This document shows, piece by piece, positions 60,001 through 64,000 of a DNA stretch of 64,000 nt. The notes beneath the pieces are model-generated. The model made no database searches. It saw only the letters and a list, made by a program, of their open reading frames with translations, and was not told where the DNA came from. The stretch comes from Branchiostoma lanceolatum (Eukaryota; Chordata; Leptocardii; Amphioxiformes; Branchiostomatidae): positions 17,591,242 through 17,655,241 of the forward strand of contig NC_089730.1 of the NCBI RefSeq assembly GCF_035083965.1. The letters run 5' to 3'. Position 1 is the stretch's first letter, and every line of letters begins with the position of its first letter. Made by a program: the position numbers and the translations under genes.

Positions 60001-63000
60001 TAATGCCCAACTTTTTGTTAAGGCGATTCTTTTGTAAAATGATGCTGATACGATATTTGTCTTGTTGCACAAGATGAGAAAACTTTCTCTTAATCTTGAT
60101 TATTGCAGGTTTGTGAGCTGCTTCAAACAGGAGGAGTGAGGGTTTGGGACCAGACCAACATGGCCCTTTACATGTACCGAGACAGCTACTGGGCTGCTTA
60201 TGATGATGAGATGACCATCCAAATGAAGGTAAGAACCGTATTCAATGCAATTGAAAACTATTTGATTGAGATGGCACTAGAGAGTAGAGTGCTAGCTTTG
60301 TATTTGAGAGAATACACAGCCAAAGCACAAAGCACTGGTGAGATAGAATATGCAGAAAGGGTGTCGAAAAAAAAGCAATGTGACAGTTATTGATAATAAA
60401 GACACATCTACTAGATGACCTTTCCTCTAGTGTATTCTTGCGCAACTGTCTGGTCTATTGGAACGGATGTGATAATGATGGACCCCGTTGATACTGATTA
60501 AGGTCATAACAATAAATATCGCACACCAAACAATTTAAACATAAAAGAAAAGATATCAAACAATATCAGCACTATTGGAATATAATAATAATCTAATTCT
60601 AATTTAGCATATTTTGATTATACACCCATAACGTCATAGTCATGCATCAATGATCGGCCAACAATGAAGATATGAATCGTCAGACCTGTAGCCATAAAAA
60701 AACCAACAGAGTCAGCGAAGTAAGCATCTCGGTCTGTTTAACTAACCATAAGTTGTGATTATTGTAGGTGGATTGGCTGAAGAACAGGGGTCTTGGAGGC
60801 GCAATGATATGGGCTCTAGACTTCGACGACTTTAGCGGTTCGACCTGCTCCTCACAGCCTTATCCACTACTTACGGCTATCAACAAGGCCTTAGGGCGAA
60901 ATGTCACCGAGGACAAACCTGAAACTGGCCATGGTAGCTGGGCAGGTGGAATAGGTACATGACATGTTATTTTTTAGGGTTATGGCAGAGGTTTTCTAGC
61001 CCGGTACTTTGAGTGATGCATTCGTATTCAAGCAAAACAAAAGAATCTTCTTGTGGGAATTAGCTAGCTCAAAGTAGTTTGCACATACACGATAAAGAGG
61101 GATTGTGTTTAATGTTTTGAGGAAGCAATTTTATAAATTATGTCGAGTAAATTAATTGTGCTCAATAGTAAATAAATAGCAACACATTTTCTATAAGTCT
61201 ATCTAGTTATAGACCTAGGGCAAATACGTGAATATGGCATTAATTTTCTCATTGTTGCGTAGAAACCTTGATACCTTGGTTTCAAGGTATCTTGATACCT
61301 TGGTTTCAAGGTTTATACCCAATGATGAAAAAAAAAATTGTTATACTCACATCTCAAATATTGAATAAAAACAAACTTACATCTTGCATGCGGCAATAAT
61401 AGTAGCCCCAGAAATATGTTTAATATGGCATGTTAATAGTCTCTACGAGACTAACCGCGCCGGCTATAGGTAGAACATTTGCCGGGGGACTTTGGCCACG
61501 GAGGGTAACATTCGCAGGCGCAGTTAGGGTTGCATATTTGACCCTCTCTCCGTAGCCGACTCCCTTTATACAATTAACTCTATTTGGCCAAATTCTACTA
61601 TTTTCCCAGCGACCCGTGGAGGCTGGTAGAGCCTAGCATGTTAAGAAGTTAAGATGATTTTTCAACTCTTATTTTCTATCTAACAGGGAATGATGTCCTC
61701 AATATCATTGTCGTCAGAACAGTGATATACGTCGCTTTGGCTCTGCTGTTGGTGATGTTTTTCACCTGTAGGACAATAGCGAAGAAAAGATGTCAGCAGA
61801 GGCATGAACAAAAGTGAGTGTCAAAATATTTAAAGTGTTCATGTCCCACGAATATTGCATTTTCTTAAATCTCAAGCAAGATTATGAAAAAAAATGTATA
61901 AACGGAAAAATTCACCTTTCTGATTTTATTCAAACAAAGTGACATTCCCAAAAACATAATTTCCAGCTCTTGATTCTTTAAACATGTAAATATACCAAAA
62001 GTTGAGCATACCTCTGAAGATGAATGTGATCATGGCAACCGTGCTGGTACTGTGGCTTGCGCAAGAAAAATCATTTTAAGAAACAAAACGTGCTTAATCA
62101 TCTTAGCCCAATTGAGCTGAGTAGCATGCATTACATTACATATTTGCCTTGTTTATTTATCCAAACTAATCGGTCACGAACCGCCTTTGATCTCTACACC
62201 AAATGTTGCACGACCCATCATATGACAAAGCTTTTACAATGTGGTAATACTCGCTTCTCAGGGGATACGTGGTCTTCAGGAAACTGATTTTATTCTATAA
62301 GCTTGTAAACATTTTTCAACCTGTGTATCAATGGACGTATACTAACTGGCTTTTCCAATCTTAGGGAAAATGAAACAACGGCAAAAAGAAACGGAAGCAT
62401 CTTGAATGAAGATAAGAAAATGAGGAAAGAAGACAAACAACAAGACATCAAGTTGCCTTTCACAGTTCTGAAAGTCCTGGTCTCCGTCGTCTTTTTCCTC
62501 GGGCTCCTGTTCTGTCTAAGTTCCGGGAAGGTGTCGATTATATCTATTTCAGGATGCTTGGCACAGGCAGGGTCCGACAACGTCGCTACAGGGTGAGAAA
62601 CCTTAGTGCTGGTGACTCTTGAACTAACACAATCGTCTGAATGAAAAATATGGTACAATATCGTGGCTAGAATGCTAGTATGTGACGTATGGTGCTATTG
62701 GTAACACCGGTTTACTCAGGATTATTTTTTCTAAATGAAAATGATGGTACACAACATTAATTAATAGTTGACGATAGAACCCAGTGTTGGCAACCTTTAT
62801 AAACTAACAGTCCCCCTTAAACAAGAAATACATACGGTAAATCTCGTGGTAACATTTTCATGAAGAATAAGTCAAAATTGCCGCTTTTTCCAATTTCTTA
62901 TGAGGACAGAAAAAAAAGTTCGTTTTATCGCATTTATGTTTAATCACGGTCTCGTCTTGTTGTTTACTGCTAAGCCCAAAAGAAATTGGATTATCAGCAG

Positions 63001-63720
63001 TTGAGTTTATTTGCATCAAAGACCATAGTCATTGACGAATTCAAAATCAGCGTTTTTTCTTGTGTGCTTTTTTTGGCCAGATCCAACTCCGACAACATGA
63101 CTCTTGTTCAAAACTGTGAAGGACAGAGCCCAGAGACCGTGATAAACATGATCTTCATCATGATGATGATCCCTTACACCATCACATTCCTGAGGTGTCT
63201 TTGGGTGACCGGGCTGAAAGACATCCATCCATGGCCTACTGGAAGAGCTCTAGTCTTGGTAAGTACTGAATTGTATGATTTTCTTGTTTCTTAAGTCCTC
63301 AATAAGGCAATGTTGATAGCGTTATATTGAAAACAAAATAGGTGGTAAAAGGATATCTCGCATCAAACTGTTTTTGTTGTTGTTGATGCTACTTACTCGT
63401 TGTCACAGACGACAGGGATAGTGCCCTGAGTGCAAACATGTACATTCATCAATGTAATAGTTTCATACGGGTGTTATTTTGTCGAACCGTAACAGAATCA
63501 AGAATGGCAACTGCAAATACGACAAATACTGATAGTGATGTTCTTCGATTGATAATTGGTCTGCATGTACTCGGCGATATACCCCCTCCCCCATTTTAGG
63601 TAACAGCAGCTGTTGCACCTGTACCATGTACGCAAACCCCTTGGTGCTTCCTTACCAGTATTGTTAGTGCTGATATTATCCGTTTCATCAATTTGTCTTT
63701 TTTTCCTCAATTCTTATTAG

Positions 63721-63775
<55 letters not shown>

Positions 63776-64000
63776 CATATGTCAGAATAATTGAATGGAT
63801 TGTTCTGTTAACGAATCTATTCTATTGTTTTCATTGAATTCCAGGGCTTGGCAACCAGTTCGGCTGAAGTATTCGGCCTTTTACTGTTTATGCTGAAAGT
63901 TCTCACTTCAGTCGAAGGCATCACCGGCGTTTTGTTTATGAACAACATCTACATAGTACAGATTCTTTACCAGTTTATCTACGAAGTTTACAAACTCATC
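55575..64000 (+). CDS. GH18 chitinase fused to chitin synthase N-terminal region (partial)
   Basis: Twelve exons join without a stop to 653 codons and run off the window: 55575-55662, 56227-56425, 57117-57351, 57846-57970, 58734-58863, 59291-59476, 60109-60228, 60768-60954, 61687-61813, 62365-62592, 63081-63258, 63845-64000. Residues 1-30 hold a signal peptide (an alternative start is M14). Residues about 31-425 form a GH18 domain with [13 protein letters not shown], the catalytic DGLDLDWE at 152-159, INLMTYDL and [16 protein letters not shown] membrane helix follows, then a basic cytoplasmic stretch and four more helices; [12 protein letters not shown] and [11 protein letters not shown] resemble the N-terminal membrane region of animal chitin synthases. 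The GT2 catalytic domain would lie beyond the window. The exon 5 donor (GTTGCT) is weak. Exon 8 to 9 is the junction between the two halves, phase 1, with a GTACAT donor. A single fused gene is the simplest reading; two mis-joined genes remain possible. Confidence 0.85.
56875..57062. repeat. CA microsatellite
   Basis: Long CA tract with ACGC and ATGC interruptions in intron 2 of the chitinase-chitin synthase gene. The Cys/Val and Thr/His open frames are artefacts. Confidence 0.96.
57356..57483. mobile_element. MITE next to a splice donor
   Basis: Inverted ends TAGTATTACGATAT and inner TTCAGAGTGGCATCAT blocks fold on a short GGAGATATAACCTCC-centred loop. The left end starts four bases into the intron that follows GH18 exon 3. 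Confidence 0.82.
58099..58239. mobile_element. MITE with CCAAGCAGAGG termini and 8-bp target duplication
   Basis: Arms of about 36 bp (ATTCCCCAAGCAGAGGTTTC and onward) are inverted at 58107-58142 and 58196-58231. The flanks read TGAGATCC on both sides, an 8-bp target-site duplication that fits the hAT superfamily. It sits in the intron after GH18 exon 4. Confidence 0.88.
61262..61315. repeat. 24-bp tandem duplication with hairpin
   Basis: Two copies of CTTGATACCTTGGTTTCAAGG, each itself nearly palindromic, lie in the intron between the GH18 and membrane halves. Confidence 0.7.
61440..61575. repeat. Dispersed repeat related to 8112-8165
   Basis: GCCGGCTATAG, GAACATTTG, GGCCACGGAGGGTAAC and, further right, an inverted GACCCTCTCTCCGTAGCC. 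It lies in the same intron as the 24-bp duplication. Confidence 0.4.
63720..63780. repeat. TA microsatellite
   Basis: About 25 TA dinucleotides with ACAT interruptions, upstream of the last visible exon. Confidence 0.96.

Noticed and set aside
55575-60954. Stand-alone secreted chitinase gene ending at exon 8
   Set aside because: No stop codon closes the GH18 frame at exon 8 apart from intron read-through, and exon 9 continues in the same phase with good splice sites. Kept as an alternative to be tested with transcripts.

Overview
This window is eukaryotic genomic DNA, almost certainly from a lancelet (Branchiostoma, Cephalochordata). The genes are split into many short exons with GT-AG introns and compatible splice phases. 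Their products match animal families. The introns and spacers carry foldback MITEs, tRNA-derived SINE fragments and simple-sequence tracts. Expanded Death-domain and chitin-synthase families, both seen here, are typical of amphioxus. The species assignment is inference. No prokaryotic-style operons, CRISPR arrays or rRNA are visible.

Layout. About 1-9180: no gene recognised; scattered repeat arms. 9436-18646 (minus): PRDM12 orthologue, six coding exons, 414 aa, with a TATA/CCAAT/E-box promoter just upstream. 18.9-22.8 kb: spacer with a 255-bp GA tract, a tRNA-type SINE and a 112-bp tandem duplication. 22840-26225 (plus): two-exon gene for a 610-aa coiled-coil protein with a C-terminal Death domain, followed 91 bp later by a 1.04-kb DNA transposon with perfect 48-bp terminal inverted repeats. 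28239-33259 (plus): FAXDC2-like fatty-acid/sterol hydroxylase, seven exons, 332 aa. 34604-36244 (minus): CLN8-like TLC-domain ER protein, three coding exons, 287 aa, convergent with the hydroxylase. 36.2-42.7 kb: spacer with SINE-like fragments and minisatellites. 42752-51149 (plus): SLC5A8/SLC5A12-like sodium-coupled monocarboxylate transporter, 14 exons, 623 aa. 51.2-54.4 kb: two large foldback elements, an orphan CUB-domain exon (minus) and a SINE. 55575-64000 (plus, runs off the end): a gene that starts as a secreted GH18 chitinase with an intact active site and continues, in frame across phase-matched exons, into the multi-pass N-terminal region of an animal chitin synthase.

The genes do not form a pathway. 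The most interesting item is the chitinase-chitin synthase fusion. It predicts one membrane protein that carries an extracellular chitin hydrolase ahead of the membrane region of a chitin synthase. Mosaic chitin synthases are known in amphioxus, but whether this exact combination has been described cannot be settled from sequence alone. Second-tier items are the family of MITEs with CCAAGCAGAGG termini, the foldback elements at the 3' end of the transporter gene, and a pair of related GC-rich segments, one downstream of PRDM12 and one in its first intron.
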